16,471 nt of DNA from a bacterium (GCA_021818075.1 JAKAFD010000015.1:1-16471), one strand, 5' to 3'. Positions 1 through 6,423 are shown, numbered from the stretch's first letter. Notes: a model not told the origin generated them from the letters alone. Translations and numbers: made by a program.

Positions 1-359
1 TCAATATACTTTTCCGTTTTTTTCAAACGCGCGCCTTTGAGCGCCTGCAAACCCGTATCAACCAAAGTGACCTTCCAGCCGGCCTCCCCGTGATTTTGAT
101 AGATAACGCTATTGGCCGGCTTGCCCAATTCCAAAGTAACATCATTATTCATTAATTCGTAATGCTGAAAATATTCTTTAATCATCTCGCCCTTATAACC
201 CAAAGCCAACACAAAATCATTGAAGCCGTAATGGGCATAAATTTTCATAATATGCCAAAGGATCGGTTTGTTGCCGATATTAACCATAGGTTTAGGTCTA
301 AACTCAGTTTCTTCTCTTAAGCGAGTGCCCAGACCGCCACAAAGAATAATTGTTTTCAT
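1..359 (-). CDS. rfbF: Glucose-1-phosphate cytidylyltransferase, N-terminal part (runs off window)
   Basis: Translating the minus strand from the ATG at 357-359 gives 119 codons that stay open to the window edge. The N-terminus begins MKTIILCGGLGTRL, the sugar-nucleotidyltransferase signature (residues 7-14), followed by the sugar-phosphate binding segment EFRPKPMVNIGNKPIL (residues 19-34, with the conserved Lys24) and HIMKIYAHYG. This pattern is typical of RfbF/DdhA, which makes CDP-glucose from CTP and glucose-1-phosphate for CDP-linked deoxysugars. Family members are about 255 residues, so roughly half is visible; the C-terminus lies outside. It sits 9 nt after the wzt stop and is probably the third gene of a surface-glycan operon. 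No Shine-Dalgarno sequence is visible. A related NTP-transferase such as RfbA is less likely, because GGLGTRLREET-RPKPM is the RfbF form. Confidence 0.88.
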   Translation of the reverse strand, partial: MKTIILCGGLGTRLREETEFRPKPMVNIGNKPILWHIMKIYAHYGFNDFVLALGYKGEMIKEYFQHYELMNNDVTLELGKPANSVIYQNHGEAGWKVTLVDTGLQALKGARLKKTEKYI

Positions 360-368
360 AATTATATT

Positions 369-1127
369 TTAAAAAATATTACGTAAATAATAATCTATCG
401 CCGCTCCGACATCGTTTGATTCTTTATCTATAACGCCTTTACCCATCACCACCACTCTAGTGCAAATGTCGCGTACAGTTTCTAAATTATGGCTGACAAA
501 AAAAATTGTCCTTTGCTCCTCTTTAACTAAAGCGGCAATTTTAGCCAAGCATTTTTTTTGAAACTCAACATCACCCACCGCTAGCACCTCATCCACAAAC
601 ATAATATCAGCATCCATATAAGCGGCCACCGCGAAACCAAGGCGCACCAACATACCAGATGAATAGTGTTTGACTTGCGTATCTAAAAATTGTTCTGTAC
701 CGGAGAAGTCAACAATTTGGTCAAAGCGTTTAGCTATTTCTCGGCGATTCATTCCCAAAATCACCCCTGACAAAAAAATATTTTCTCGGCCAGTTAATTC
801 TGGATGAAAGCCAACGCCCACCTCCAATAAAGATGAGATGCGACCGCTAATTATAGCTTCGCCAGTTGATGGGGGTGTTATTCGAGATAAAACTTTCAAT
901 AGAGTTGATTTGCCGGAGCCATTACGACCAATAACGCCAACAACTTCACCGCGCGCCACGGAAAAATTTATGTCTTGTAAAGCCCAAAATTCTTCCTTCT
1001 TGTTAGCGCGCCTCTTTAACCAAGCTAAAGGATGGGCCAAGCGTTCGCGTAAACCAAAATTTCTCAAATCCAAATGGCGCAAATCATATTTCTTTCCTAA
1101 ATTTTTGACCTCAATTACCGTATCCAT
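369..1127 (-). CDS. wzt: Polysaccharide ABC exporter, ATP-binding subunit (Wzt/KpsT/TagH type)
   Basis: This 252-residue protein is a cytoplasmic ATPase that would energise glycan export together with the Wzm permease encoded 3 nt upstream. Walker A is GRNGSGKST (67-75), the Q-loop region follows at about 99-115, the signature is the degenerate YSSGM (155-159) usual for this subfamily, Walker B is IMFVDE (175-180) with the D-loop after it, and the switch His is in SHN (212-214). The N-terminal 50 residues carry the extra helical segment (basic, LRERLAHPLAW) seen in polysaccharide and teichoic-acid exporters. It ends just after the ATPase domain, so it lacks the C-terminal carbohydrate-binding domain of E. 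coli O9a Wzt and resembles the KpsT or O2a type, which needs no reducing-end cap recognition. The start at 1127 is the only sensible ATG. No Shine-Dalgarno sequence is visible. Confidence 0.93.
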   Translation of the reverse strand: MDTVIEVKNLGKKYDLRHLDLRNFGLRERLAHPLAWLKRRANKKEEFWALQDINFSVARGEVVGVIGRNGSGKSTLLKVLSRITPPSTGEAIISGRISSLLEVGVGFHPELTGRENIFLSGVILGMNRREIAKRFDQIVDFSGTEQFLDTQVKHYSSGMLVRLGFAVAAYMDADIMFVDEVLAVGDVEFQKKCLAKIAALVKEEQRTIFFVSHNLETVRDICTRVVVMGKGVIDKESNDVGAAIDYYLRNIF

Positions 1128-1130
1128 ATA

Positions 1131-1961
1131 TCAAATATAATCAGCCGTATAACGTTCGGCGTGACGAAAATATAACCAACCGATAACCAAAATAACCAGA
1201 CAAGCGGCCGCTGAAATACCAAACTGCAACCAATTGGTAGCATAAGTATGCAGTAATTCACTACGTGCTGTTTTAATCACGCCGGTCATGGGATTAAGTG
1301 CTAAAATCCAAGAATACTTAGCGCCAACGATACTTGGCGGATAAATTACTGGCGTTAAATACATAAATAACTGAACAAAAAATGGCAAAATTTTACCAAT
1401 ATCACGATATTTTATATTTAACGAGGCCAAAAATAAACCGCTGCCCAAAGCGATTAAAAAAGTAAAAAAAACTAAAATCGGCACCATTAATAAATTGAAT
1501 AAACTGGGTAAATAACCATACCACAGCATCAAGCCAATAAGTATGACCGCCGCCGCCGCGAAATCAATTAGATGAGCCATAATCGACGACATAATTAAAA
1601 TTATCCGCGGACAATAAACTTTAGTAACAATTTGCATGTTATTAATCAAAGCCGTACTAGCATCATTGACGGAAGTGGCGAAAAACTGCCAGAACAACAA
1701 ACCGGTATAAACAAAAATCGGATAAGGCACATTTTCTGACGGCATACCCACCAATTTACCAAAAAATAAACTAAAAATAACCATGGTAATCAACGGCTGA
1801 AAAATAACCCAACCTATGCCGACTATAGTCTGTTTGTAACGCGCCTTAATGTCGCGCCAAGTTAAGAAATACAACAGTTCGCGATACTGCCAAATTTCAG
1901 CTAAATCAGCTAATCTAAAACGATTTTTCGGTTTGATAATAACTAATTGCGCCATAAACAT
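1131..1961 (-). CDS. wzm: Polysaccharide ABC exporter, permease subunit (Wzm/ABC2 type)
   Basis: This 276-residue integral membrane protein belongs to the ABC-2 (Wzm/TagG/KpsM) family and would form the channel that carries lipid-linked glycan across the cytoplasmic membrane. An N-terminal amphipathic stretch (YRELLYFLTWRDIKARYKQT, about residues 27-46) precedes the first membrane segment, as is typical. About six hydrophobic segments follow, and the family motif YLTPVIYPPS and the LNPMTGVI segment lie in the last third. It ends in TGA 3 nt before wzt, indicating translational or transcriptional coupling. Two in-frame ATGs occur (1961 and 1955); neither has a convincing Shine-Dalgarno sequence, so the start could be two codons shorter. 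Confidence 0.93.
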   Translation of the reverse strand: MFMAQLVIIKPKNRFRLADLAEIWQYRELLYFLTWRDIKARYKQTIVGIGWVIFQPLITMVIFSLFFGKLVGMPSENVPYPIFVYTGLLFWQFFATSVNDASTALINNMQIVTKVYCPRIILIMSSIMAHLIDFAAAAVILIGLMLWYGYLPSLFNLLMVPILVFFTFLIALGSGLFLASLNIKYRDIGKILPFFVQLFMYLTPVIYPPSIVGAKYSWILALNPMTGVIKTARSELLHTYATNWLQFGISAAACLVILVIGWLYFRHAERYTADYI

Positions 1962-2016
1962 TAATTCTTGGCAAGAAAAACAAAACGCTCTGTTTTATTT
2001 AATTTAGAGCAATTTT

Positions 2017-2045
2017 AAAATACCACCAAATACCCTAAAAATCAA
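2017..2045 (-). promoter_or_regulatory. Candidate promoter for wzm-wzt-rfbF
   Basis: Reading the minus strand, TTGATT (2040-2045), a 17-bp spacer and TATTTT (2017-2022) match 4/6 positions of each sigma70-type box. It lies just downstream of the terminator of the preceding gene and about 55 nt before the wzm start. A short inverted repeat GCTCT/AGAGC (1987-1991 and 2006-2010) lies in the implied leader. The rest of the 141-bp intergenic region shows nothing else. Confidence 0.35.
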
Positions 2046-2059
2046 GCCTGCCCATAATA

Positions 2060-2088
2060 AAATTAGCGGCCATATCGGTCGCTAATTT
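2060..2088 (-). terminator. Intrinsic terminator after the DUF6580-type gene
   Basis: A 9-bp perfect stem, AAATTAGCG (2060-2068) with CGCTAATTT (2080-2088), extends inward through one G-U pair and two G-C pairs to a 5-nt loop. On the minus strand it follows the stop codon at 2103 by 14 nt, and the stem leads into a T-rich tail (TTTTATTAT). It separates this gene from the wzm unit. Confidence 0.7.
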
Positions 2089-2102
2089 AGAGCCGATAAT
2101 TG

Positions 2103-2630
2103 CTAAAGTTTCATTAATTTTGTCTGTTTGCGGCCGATATAAAACCAAGCCAACTCATAAACTCCGAATAAAACTACGGTATAAGATAAATCGCCTAACA
2201 AACTATTGCGGAAAAACGGCAAGGCTAAGGCAAAACAGTTGACCAACCCCGCCCAAGTGTGAGGATACCAGCTATAGAGCGCCCAGACGGCAAAGTTAGT
2301 AATGACAAAAAAGATAATTGACCCGGCCAGTGAACCGGCGATGACTTTGCGCCAATTGCCGTTAGGTTTTAACAGCCAACCGATAATAAAGGTGATGGCG
2401 ATACCCAAATAAACCACAGCTGTTAAGCGCCAGTCATAAAAACCGATGAAAGCGTCGCTAATCAACATAGCCGCCAGCGGCATGACTATTAAATATTTTT
2501 TATTAAAATACCAGCCGCCGAACAGAGCCATAGCGGCCACCGGCGTAAAGTTGGGCGGATGCTTCACCAGCCGGGAAGCGGCGGCTAAAGCAATAATCGC
2601 CAAAATTAATATTAAGTTTTTTTTGGACAT
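2103..2630 (-). CDS. DUF6580-family integral membrane protein (putative transporter)
   Basis: This is a 175-residue, highly hydrophobic protein with about five membrane segments. The pattern FTPVAAMALFGGWYF (residues 28-42), MLISDAFIGFYDWR, and NFAVWAL followed by PFFRNSLLGDLSYTVVLFGVYE is the conserved layout of the family I know as DUF6580, usually labelled putative transport protein. Its topology resembles the substrate-binding S components of ECF transporters, but that is only a resemblance; no ECF ATPase or T component is in the window and no substrate is known. A weak AAAGG lies directly before the ATG at 2630. It has its own likely promoter and terminator, so it may be a one-gene transcript. 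Function unknown. Confidence 0.75.
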   Translation of the reverse strand: MSKKNLILILAIIALAAASRLVKHPPNFTPVAAMALFGGWYFNKKYLIVMPLAAMLISDAFIGFYDWRLTAVVYLGIAITFIIGWLLKPNGNWRKVIAGSLAGSIIFFVITNFAVWALYSWYPHTWAGLVNCFALALPFFRNSLLGDLSYTVVLFGVYELAWFYIGRKQTKLMKL

Positions 2631-2670
2631 ACCTTTTTCGTTAAAATTTTAATTAATTAATATTAAAAAA

Positions 2671-2698
2671 ATTATAGTTACGGTTTAGCGCCGGCCAA
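2671..2698 (-). promoter_or_regulatory. Candidate promoter for the DUF6580-type gene
   Basis: On the minus strand, TTGGCC (2693-2698), a 16-bp spacer and a perfect TATAAT (2671-2676) precede the gene start by about 40 nt. The -35 overlaps the last codons of the ligase gene. The -10 is 6/6 and the -35 is 4/6. Confidence 0.45.
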
Positions 2699-4990
2699 AA
2701 TATCTTTTAATAATTTGGTCGCTTGTTCATCGGTGCCGTTAAGCTCTACCGCGCGTTTAATGGCTGCTAGCGCTGCCGGCTGGTTGCCAGATTGCCAGTA
2801 ATAAAGCGCCTCATTATAATCCCAGGCATTATCGCTAGGGTCAAGTTGGCGACCGCGCGCCAGCCATTCCATCGCTTCCGGTTTCTTACCCAGACGCCAG
2901 GCCAGATCAGCCAAGCGCTGATAATTCAACTTATTATTCGGCTCCGTTTTATTGGCTAAAAGATAATAAGACCTAGCTTTAACTAAATCATTTTGCCTGA
3001 CACTGGCCATAGCCAGAATTTCAAAAAAATAGGCGCGCTGTCTGATAATGCCGCCATAATGCGGCAAATCGGCAAACTCCAGACCAGTGGGCGGCATGGC
3101 GACTAATCCCTGAAACACAATATTTTTAACTGCTACCAAGTCGCCGGCCCACATTTTCATTCTAGCATAATCTTGATAAATAACGGTAATAGCTGGATTG
3201 AGTTTTAGTAATTCCTGATAGGCCGCGGCGGCGGCGGCGTAGTAAGCACTGTCCACATGACGACCTAAGGCGGAATAAGCGTGAGCTTGCAGTAATAAAA
3301 AATTATAATTGCCCGGCCTCTCCCCGGCCGGATAATCATCCAAGACTGCCAGCATATTTTTGGCGGCTACTGTTAAGTCTGACTGATTGGTTAAAAGCGG
3401 CAGACAGTTGGTAGAGAAAAAAATATATTGTTCTTTGAGCCGCGGGGCCAGCGGCCAGGCATCCAACATTTTGTTGGCGTAATCAAGAGTGTCGGCGCAA
3501 TTAGCCTGACTTTCCGCTCGCTTAGCCTTCATTAGCCAATAATCGGCGATAAAAGCCCTGGCGGTAAAGACATATAAAGTAAAAGCCACGAAACACATGA
3601 TGACAGCAGCCATTAACCACTTAAATAATGAGCTTAGTTTATCCAGTTTTAATTCATGGCCTGATGAATTAAATAATAACCAGGCTAAGACCGCCGCTAT
3701 AAAATAATAATAAACATAATGTGTGGTCAGAGGAAAACCAAATAACAAAGTAAAAAAATTAGCCAGCTCGGCAGCCACCAGACAAAGAATAATATAATAT
3801 TTTCCATCCCGGGCCGCGCGCCGCTGCCGCAAATATTGCATCGCCTTAAACAGTAAGTAGCCGATAAAACCGCTTAGCACCAGGAAGCCGATTACACCAT
3901 ATTCCAGCCATAAGTCCAAGATAATGTTATGCGCTCGATCGGGTAAGGCATTAATTACCTCATAAAACGCCCACTCGCCGCGATAAAGTCCGGCAAATAT
4001 ATTAATCTGCGCATCCTGGCCAAAACCAATTAATGAACGCCACCAAGGCGCCTGGCTGAAGGCCTCGGGCACGACCGACCAATAAAGCAGGCGAATTTTA
4101 TTGGTCGGGCTGCTCGCGCCGAAGGCGCTGACAAATCGTTGATAATAAGGGCTACTTGACCAACCGCCATTAAAATTACTGCGACTTAAACTATTCAGAC
4201 CAAGCAGTACTAACAACAAGCAAATAACAACGGTCGCCAATATCCGTCTTTTTTGATTGATGATTAAAAACAACAACCCGATGGCAACGGCACCGGCCAT
4301 TAATCCCAGCCAAGCGCTGCGGCTTAAGGTAAAGAGCAAACAGGCCGATTGTAAAATCAGCAACAAATTCAGCCAATAGTACCGGCTTTTACCCTTAAAC
4401 CACCAAAAGCCGCTGATGGTCAGGGGAATAATAATAACCAAATAATGCCCTAAAAAATTAGGTTGGCCTAAAGCAGAAAATGACCGGCTCTCCTGTATCC
4501 ATTGCTTAGGGTCAAGCTTGAAGTGCTGGGCGATGCCGTAAAGGCTAACCAGAGCCGAGGCCGCCAAGACCGCCCTCATCAATCGTTTTAACTGCTGGGG
4601 CGAACGTAAAGTAATTAGCAATAGTACAAACCACAGCCAATAATAAACTAAGCTGTAAACTCCCTGCTGGCGTTCGTAATTGCCCAGCCAGCTTAACTGC
4701 GGTCTGATGGAAAAAACTTCACCCAACAAAACATAGACTGCCAGCACGCCGCCAGTCAGCCACCATAATTTTTTATCCCGATAAAAAACTTTAGCACCCA
4801 GACAGATTTTAATCAGCCATAAACCCAAAATCAAGGACACGCCGCCGCGGACAATCAGCTGCTTATTCAGTTCAAACACATTATAATTTTCCGCAAAGTA
4901 AGCAAAATAAATCGGCGTTAAAAATATGACGGCTACTGTCAGCCAGTCAATTAATCGGTCGCACCAAATAATGATTTTTTCCTTGGTCAT
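2678..4990 (-). CDS. O-antigen ligase / Wzy_C-family membrane protein with C-terminal TPR region
   Basis: A 770-residue protein. Residues 1-485 are a polytopic membrane domain with about twelve segments. It carries the hallmarks of the Wzy_C/WaaL/PglL superfamily: GQPNFLGHYL (175-184), TLSRSAWLGL (221-230, with Arg224) and, after a large external loop, DRAHNIILDLWLEYGVIG (351-368, with His354). Residues 485-770 are soluble and contain TPR-like helical pairs, clearest in the last 120 residues (ARSYYLLANKTEPNN, AMEWLARGRQLDPSD, ALAAIKRAVELN). The family transfers undecaprenyl-linked glycans to an acceptor: lipid A core, another glycan, or Ser/Thr of pilin. The gene lies directly downstream of two pilin genes and upstream of a glycan exporter, so both pilin glycosylation and surface-glycan ligation are open. 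The ATG at 4990 lies at the edge of an inverted-repeat element; no Shine-Dalgarno sequence is present. Confidence 0.85.
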   Translation of the reverse strand: MTKEKIIIWCDRLIDWLTVAVIFLTPIYFAYFAENYNVFELNKQLIVRGGVSLILGLWLIKICLGAKVFYRDKKLWWLTGGVLAVYVLLGEVFSIRPQLSWLGNYERQQGVYSLVYYWLWFVLLLITLRSPQQLKRLMRAVLAASALVSLYGIAQHFKLDPKQWIQESRSFSALGQPNFLGHYLVIIIPLTISGFWWFKGKSRYYWLNLLLILQSACLLFTLSRSAWLGLMAGAVAIGLLFLIINQKRRILATVVICLLLVLLGLNSLSRSNFNGGWSSSPYYQRFVSAFGASSPTNKIRLLYWSVVPEAFSQAPWWRSLIGFGQDAQINIFAGLYRGEWAFYEVINALPDRAHNIILDLWLEYGVIGFLVLSGFIGYLLFKAMQYLRQRRAARDGKYYIILCLVAAELANFFTLLFGFPLTTHYVYYYFIAAVLAWLLFNSSGHELKLDKLSSLFKWLMAAVIMCFVAFTLYVFTARAFIADYWLMKAKRAESQANCADTLDYANKMLDAWPLAPRLKEQYIFFSTNCLPLLTNQSDLTVAAKNMLAVLDDYPAGERPGNYNFLLLQAHAYSALGRHVDSAYYAAAAAAYQELLKLNPAITVIYQDYARMKMWAGDLVAVKNIVFQGLVAMPPTGLEFADLPHYGGIIRQRAYFFEILAMASVRQNDLVKARSYYLLANKTEPNNKLNYQRLADLAWRLGKKPEAMEWLARGRQLDPSDNAWDYNEALYYWQSGNQPAALAAIKRAVELNGTDEQATKLLKDILAGAKP

Positions 4991-5102
4991 ACCCGGTAGT
5001 ACAATCTAAGTAAATGCTTTTTAAAATAATAAAAACTAAGACCGCTTTACTAAGAATTTTGCTCCGATAATATTTTATCTAAAAATTGTACTACCGGGCA
5101 TA
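4988..5102. mobile_element. MITE-like element: 14-bp terminal inverted repeats and CATA direct repeat
   Basis: CCCGGTAGTACAAT (4992-5005) is matched perfectly by its reverse complement ATTGTACTACCGGG at 5085-5098. The 107-bp unit is flanked immediately on both sides by CATA (4988-4991 and 5099-5102), which looks like a 4-bp target-site duplication. The interior is AT-rich and encodes no protein. The left CATA contains the ATG (minus strand) of the ligase gene, so the unit separates that start codon from the promoter at 5111-5139. The right CATA supplies a duplicate ATG that opens an 8-codon frame (MPGSTIFR). Alternatively it is a structured 5' leader in which the paired ends enclose the initiation region. 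No copy was noticed elsewhere in the window, and no transposase is present. Confidence 0.5.
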
Positions 5103-5110
5103 ATAAATTA

Positions 5111-5139
5111 ATTATAAACAAAGCATTTTTAATAAGCAA
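5111..5139 (-). promoter_or_regulatory. Candidate promoter for the ligase gene
   Basis: On the minus strand, TTGCTT (5134-5139, 3/6), a 17-bp spacer and a perfect TATAAT (5111-5116) point toward the ligase. The predicted start site near 5104 falls just outside the inverted-repeat element, so the transcript leader of about 110 nt would be almost exactly that element. Confidence 0.45.
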
Positions 5140-5145
5140 TTAAAC

Positions 5146-5170
5146 AACACCCTGATTTTGTCAGGGTGTT
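5146..5170 (-). terminator. Intrinsic terminator of pilin copy B
   Basis: A perfect 10-bp stem, AACACCCTGA (5146-5155) with TCAGGGTGTT (5161-5170), and a 5-nt loop. It lies 23 nt after the pilin stop on the minus strand and is followed by a T-rich stretch (TGTTTAATTGCTTATT). Confidence 0.8.
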
Positions 5171-5193
5171 ATTGATTTGGTAAACTTTTATGA

Positions 5194-5679
5194 TCACGGG
5201 TCTGTCAGGCCGCCCGGCGTAGCCGTGTGCGTACCGGCGGTGACATTGCCGGTGGTGCCGGTCACACAATACTGCAGGCTGTAAGAAGTGCCGGCAGTAA
5301 CCTGAGAGTACAGGTAATAAGACAAAGTTCCGGGGGAACCTGTGCAGCCACTGTCAGAAGTCAGAGGATTGCCAGGAATTTTGGCCATATAAGTGGTGGT
5401 ACCGTTAAACAAAGCTAAATTATCTGACACTAAAGCGGTGGCCGGATAACTGGTCACATCGTTGTAGTACAGCTCCAAAGCGGTTTGGATTTGTTTAACA
5501 TCAGAGACGCGGCGGGCATCGCGCGCTTTGGCTCTGGCCGAAGACAAGGTGACAGTCGCTAAAGTGGCTAAGATGCCGATAATGACAATGACCACCAGCA
5601 ATTCAATCAGAGTAAAGCCCCTTCTTGGTTTAAACGAAAATTTAAAAAAGTTTATAAACTTTAAGTTTTGCTTAGACAT
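5194..5679 (-). CDS. Type IV pilin-like protein, copy B (extended leader peptide)
   Basis: A 161-residue prepilin. The class III signal is G|FTLIELLVVIVIIGIL: cleavage and N-methylation by a prepilin peptidase would occur after the Gly at residue 21, leaving Phe1 and Glu5 of the mature protein followed by the hydrophobic polymerisation helix. The charged ARAKARDARRVSDVKQIQTALE continuation (in two halves) is typical of small PulG/PilA-like pilins. The C-terminal part is Ser/Thr/Gly-rich and has two Cys (in SGCTGSP and QYCVTG) that could close a D-loop disulfide. I chose the ATG at 5679 over the upstream in-frame TTG at 5703 because MSKQ then aligns with MTKQ of copy A. Compared with copy A the leader carries an extra Phe/Lys-rich stretch of about 15 residues. 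It has its own promoter and terminator. Confidence 0.9.
   Translation of the reverse strand: MSKQNLKFINFFKFSFKPRRGFTLIELLVVIVIIGILATLATVTLSSARAKARDARRVSDVKQIQTALELYYNDVTSYPATALVSDNLALFNGTTTYMAKIPGNPLTSDSGCTGSPGTLSYYLYSQVTAGTSYSLQYCVTGTTGNVTAGTHTATPGGLTDP
5426..5546 (-). repeat. 121-bp block identical to 6054-6174 (pilin duplication)
   Basis: Positions 5426-5546 and 6054-6174 are identical base for base, at a constant offset of 628 bp, including third codon positions. The block encodes the middle of the N-terminal helix and the following segment, from SSARAKARDARR to YPATALVS. Flanking parts of the two genes are also very similar but carry scattered substitutions and a short indel. Confidence 0.9.
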
Positions 5680-5721
5680 ATTTTTAAAACATTTAATCTG
5701 CAATATAAATTTATATTTGTT

Positions 5722-5750
5722 ATTATACCACTTTTAAAAAAACCGGGCAA
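5722..5750 (-). promoter_or_regulatory. Promoter of pilin copy B
   Basis: On the minus strand, TTGCCC (5745-5750, 4/6), a 17-bp spacer and a perfect TATAAT (5722-5727). The -10 region AAAAGTGGTATAAT matches that of copy A at 13 of 14 positions. The predicted leader is about 35 nt. Confidence 0.65.
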
Positions 5751-5776
5751 TCAATCAAACCAACCAACAAAAACAC

Positions 5777-5796
5777 CCCCGATGGACATCGGGGGG
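5777..5796 (-). terminator. Intrinsic terminator of pilin copy A
   Basis: CCCCCGAT (5777-5784) pairs with ATCGGGGG (5789-5796) around a 4-nt loop, giving a GC-rich 8-bp stem. On the minus strand it is followed by TGTTTTTGTTGG. It lies 31 nt after the stop of copy A and before the promoter of copy B, so the two pilin genes are separate transcription units. Confidence 0.8.
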
Positions 5797-5827
5797 GTTG
5801 TGGGGTTATAGATTAACTAAAATTAGA

Positions 5828-6262
5828 TCACGGATCTGTTATGCCGCCCGGCGTAGCCGTGTGCGTACCGGCGGTGACATTGCCAGTGGTGCCGGTCACA
5901 CAATACTGCAGGCTGTAGGAAGTGCTGGTGCCAGTATACAGGTAGTAAGACAGAGTTCCTGGGGAACCAGTACAGCCGCCGTCACTGGTTAAGGGGTTAC
6001 CAGGAATTTTGGCCATGTAGGTGGTGGTGCCGTTAAATAGAGCTAAGTTGGTGGACACTAAAGCGGTGGCCGGATAACTGGTCACATCGTTGTAGTACAG
6101 CTCCAAAGCGGTTTGGATTTGTTTAACATCAGAGACGCGGCGGGCATCGCGCGCTTTGGCTCTGGCCGAAGACAGGGTGACGGTCGCTAAAGTGGCTAAG
6201 ATGCCGATAATGACAATGACCACTAACAATTCAATTAAAGTGAAACCCTTTTGTTTAGTCAT
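5828..6262 (-). CDS. Type IV pilin-like protein, copy A
   Basis: A 144-residue prepilin with a very short leader, MTKQKG, before the cleavage site and the FTLIELLVVIVIIGILATLA helix that anchors the subunit in the membrane before assembly and packs the fibre core afterwards. It differs from copy B in only a few places of the mature part (ST for SD before NLALF; DGGC for DSGC; a two-residue-shorter TGTSTSYS segment in place of SQVTAGTSYS; GGI for GGL near the end). The two Cys (GGCTGSP, QYCVTG) and the Ser/Thr/Gly-rich tail are kept. It is the first gene after pilC on the minus strand but has its own strong promoter, a long leader and the only convincing Shine-Dalgarno sequence in the window, which suggests high expression as the likely major subunit (inference). 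Confidence 0.92.
   Translation of the reverse strand: MTKQKGFTLIELLVVIVIIGILATLATVTLSSARAKARDARRVSDVKQIQTALELYYNDVTSYPATALVSTNLALFNGTTTYMAKIPGNPLTSDGGCTGSPGTLSYYLYTGTSTSYSLQYCVTGTTGNVTAGTHTATPGGITDP
6054..6174 (-). repeat. 121-bp block identical to 5426-5546 (pilin duplication)
   Basis: This is the second copy of the identical block described at 5426-5546, here inside pilin copy A. Identity breaks at both ends by single substitutions. Confidence 0.9.
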
Positions 6263-6267
6263 ATCTG

Positions 6268-6278
6268 CACCCCCTCTC
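6268..6278 (-). promoter_or_regulatory. Strong Shine-Dalgarno of pilin copy A
   Basis: GAGAGGGGGTG on the minus strand ends 5 nt before the ATG, with its G-run 7 nt away. It stands out because the other genes in the window have A/T-rich leaders with no clear ribosome binding site, and it fixes the start at 6262. Confidence 0.75.
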
Positions 6279-6323
6279 TAACTTGTTGCTTGAACATAAT
6301 TTAATTTTAATTATTAATTTGGA

Positions 6324-6384
6324 GTTAACTTTATTTTATCAAATTTACCGCCTAGCCACAAGCCATGGCGCCAAAGTTATCAAC
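6324..6384 (-). other. Possible structured 5' leader of pilin copy A
   Basis: In the roughly 120-nt untranslated leader, GTTGATAACTTT (6373-6384, minus strand) can pair with AAAGTTAAC (6324-6332), giving 9 pairs with a 3-nt bulge. This encloses a GC-richer loop with GCC/GGC pairs (around GGCGCCATGGC). I recognise no known riboswitch in it. The rest of the 161-bp intergenic region is AT-rich. Confidence 0.3.
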
Positions 6385-6390
6385 AGTCTC

Positions 6391-6419
6391 ATTATAACAC
6401 TTTTGTTCTGCCAAGCCAA
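6391..6419 (-). promoter_or_regulatory. Promoter of pilin copy A
   Basis: On the minus strand, TTGGCT (6414-6419, 4/6), a 17-bp spacer and a perfect TATAAT (6391-6396). It starts right after the pilC stop codon. The -10 region AAAAGTGTTATAAT is shared with the copy B promoter at 13 of 14 bases. Confidence 0.7.
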
Positions 6420-6423
6420 ACTT

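Noticed and set aside
5012..5128. 9-bp inverted repeat AAATGCTTT / AAAGCATTT (5012-5020, 5120-5128)
   Set aside because: It is short, in AT-rich sequence, and crosses rather than nests with the 14-bp repeat; it could easily be chance.
5680..5703. TTG start at 5703 for pilin copy B
   Set aside because: The ATG at 5679 gives MSKQ, matching MTKQ at the start of copy A, and the longer version would begin only about 12 nt after the predicted transcript start.
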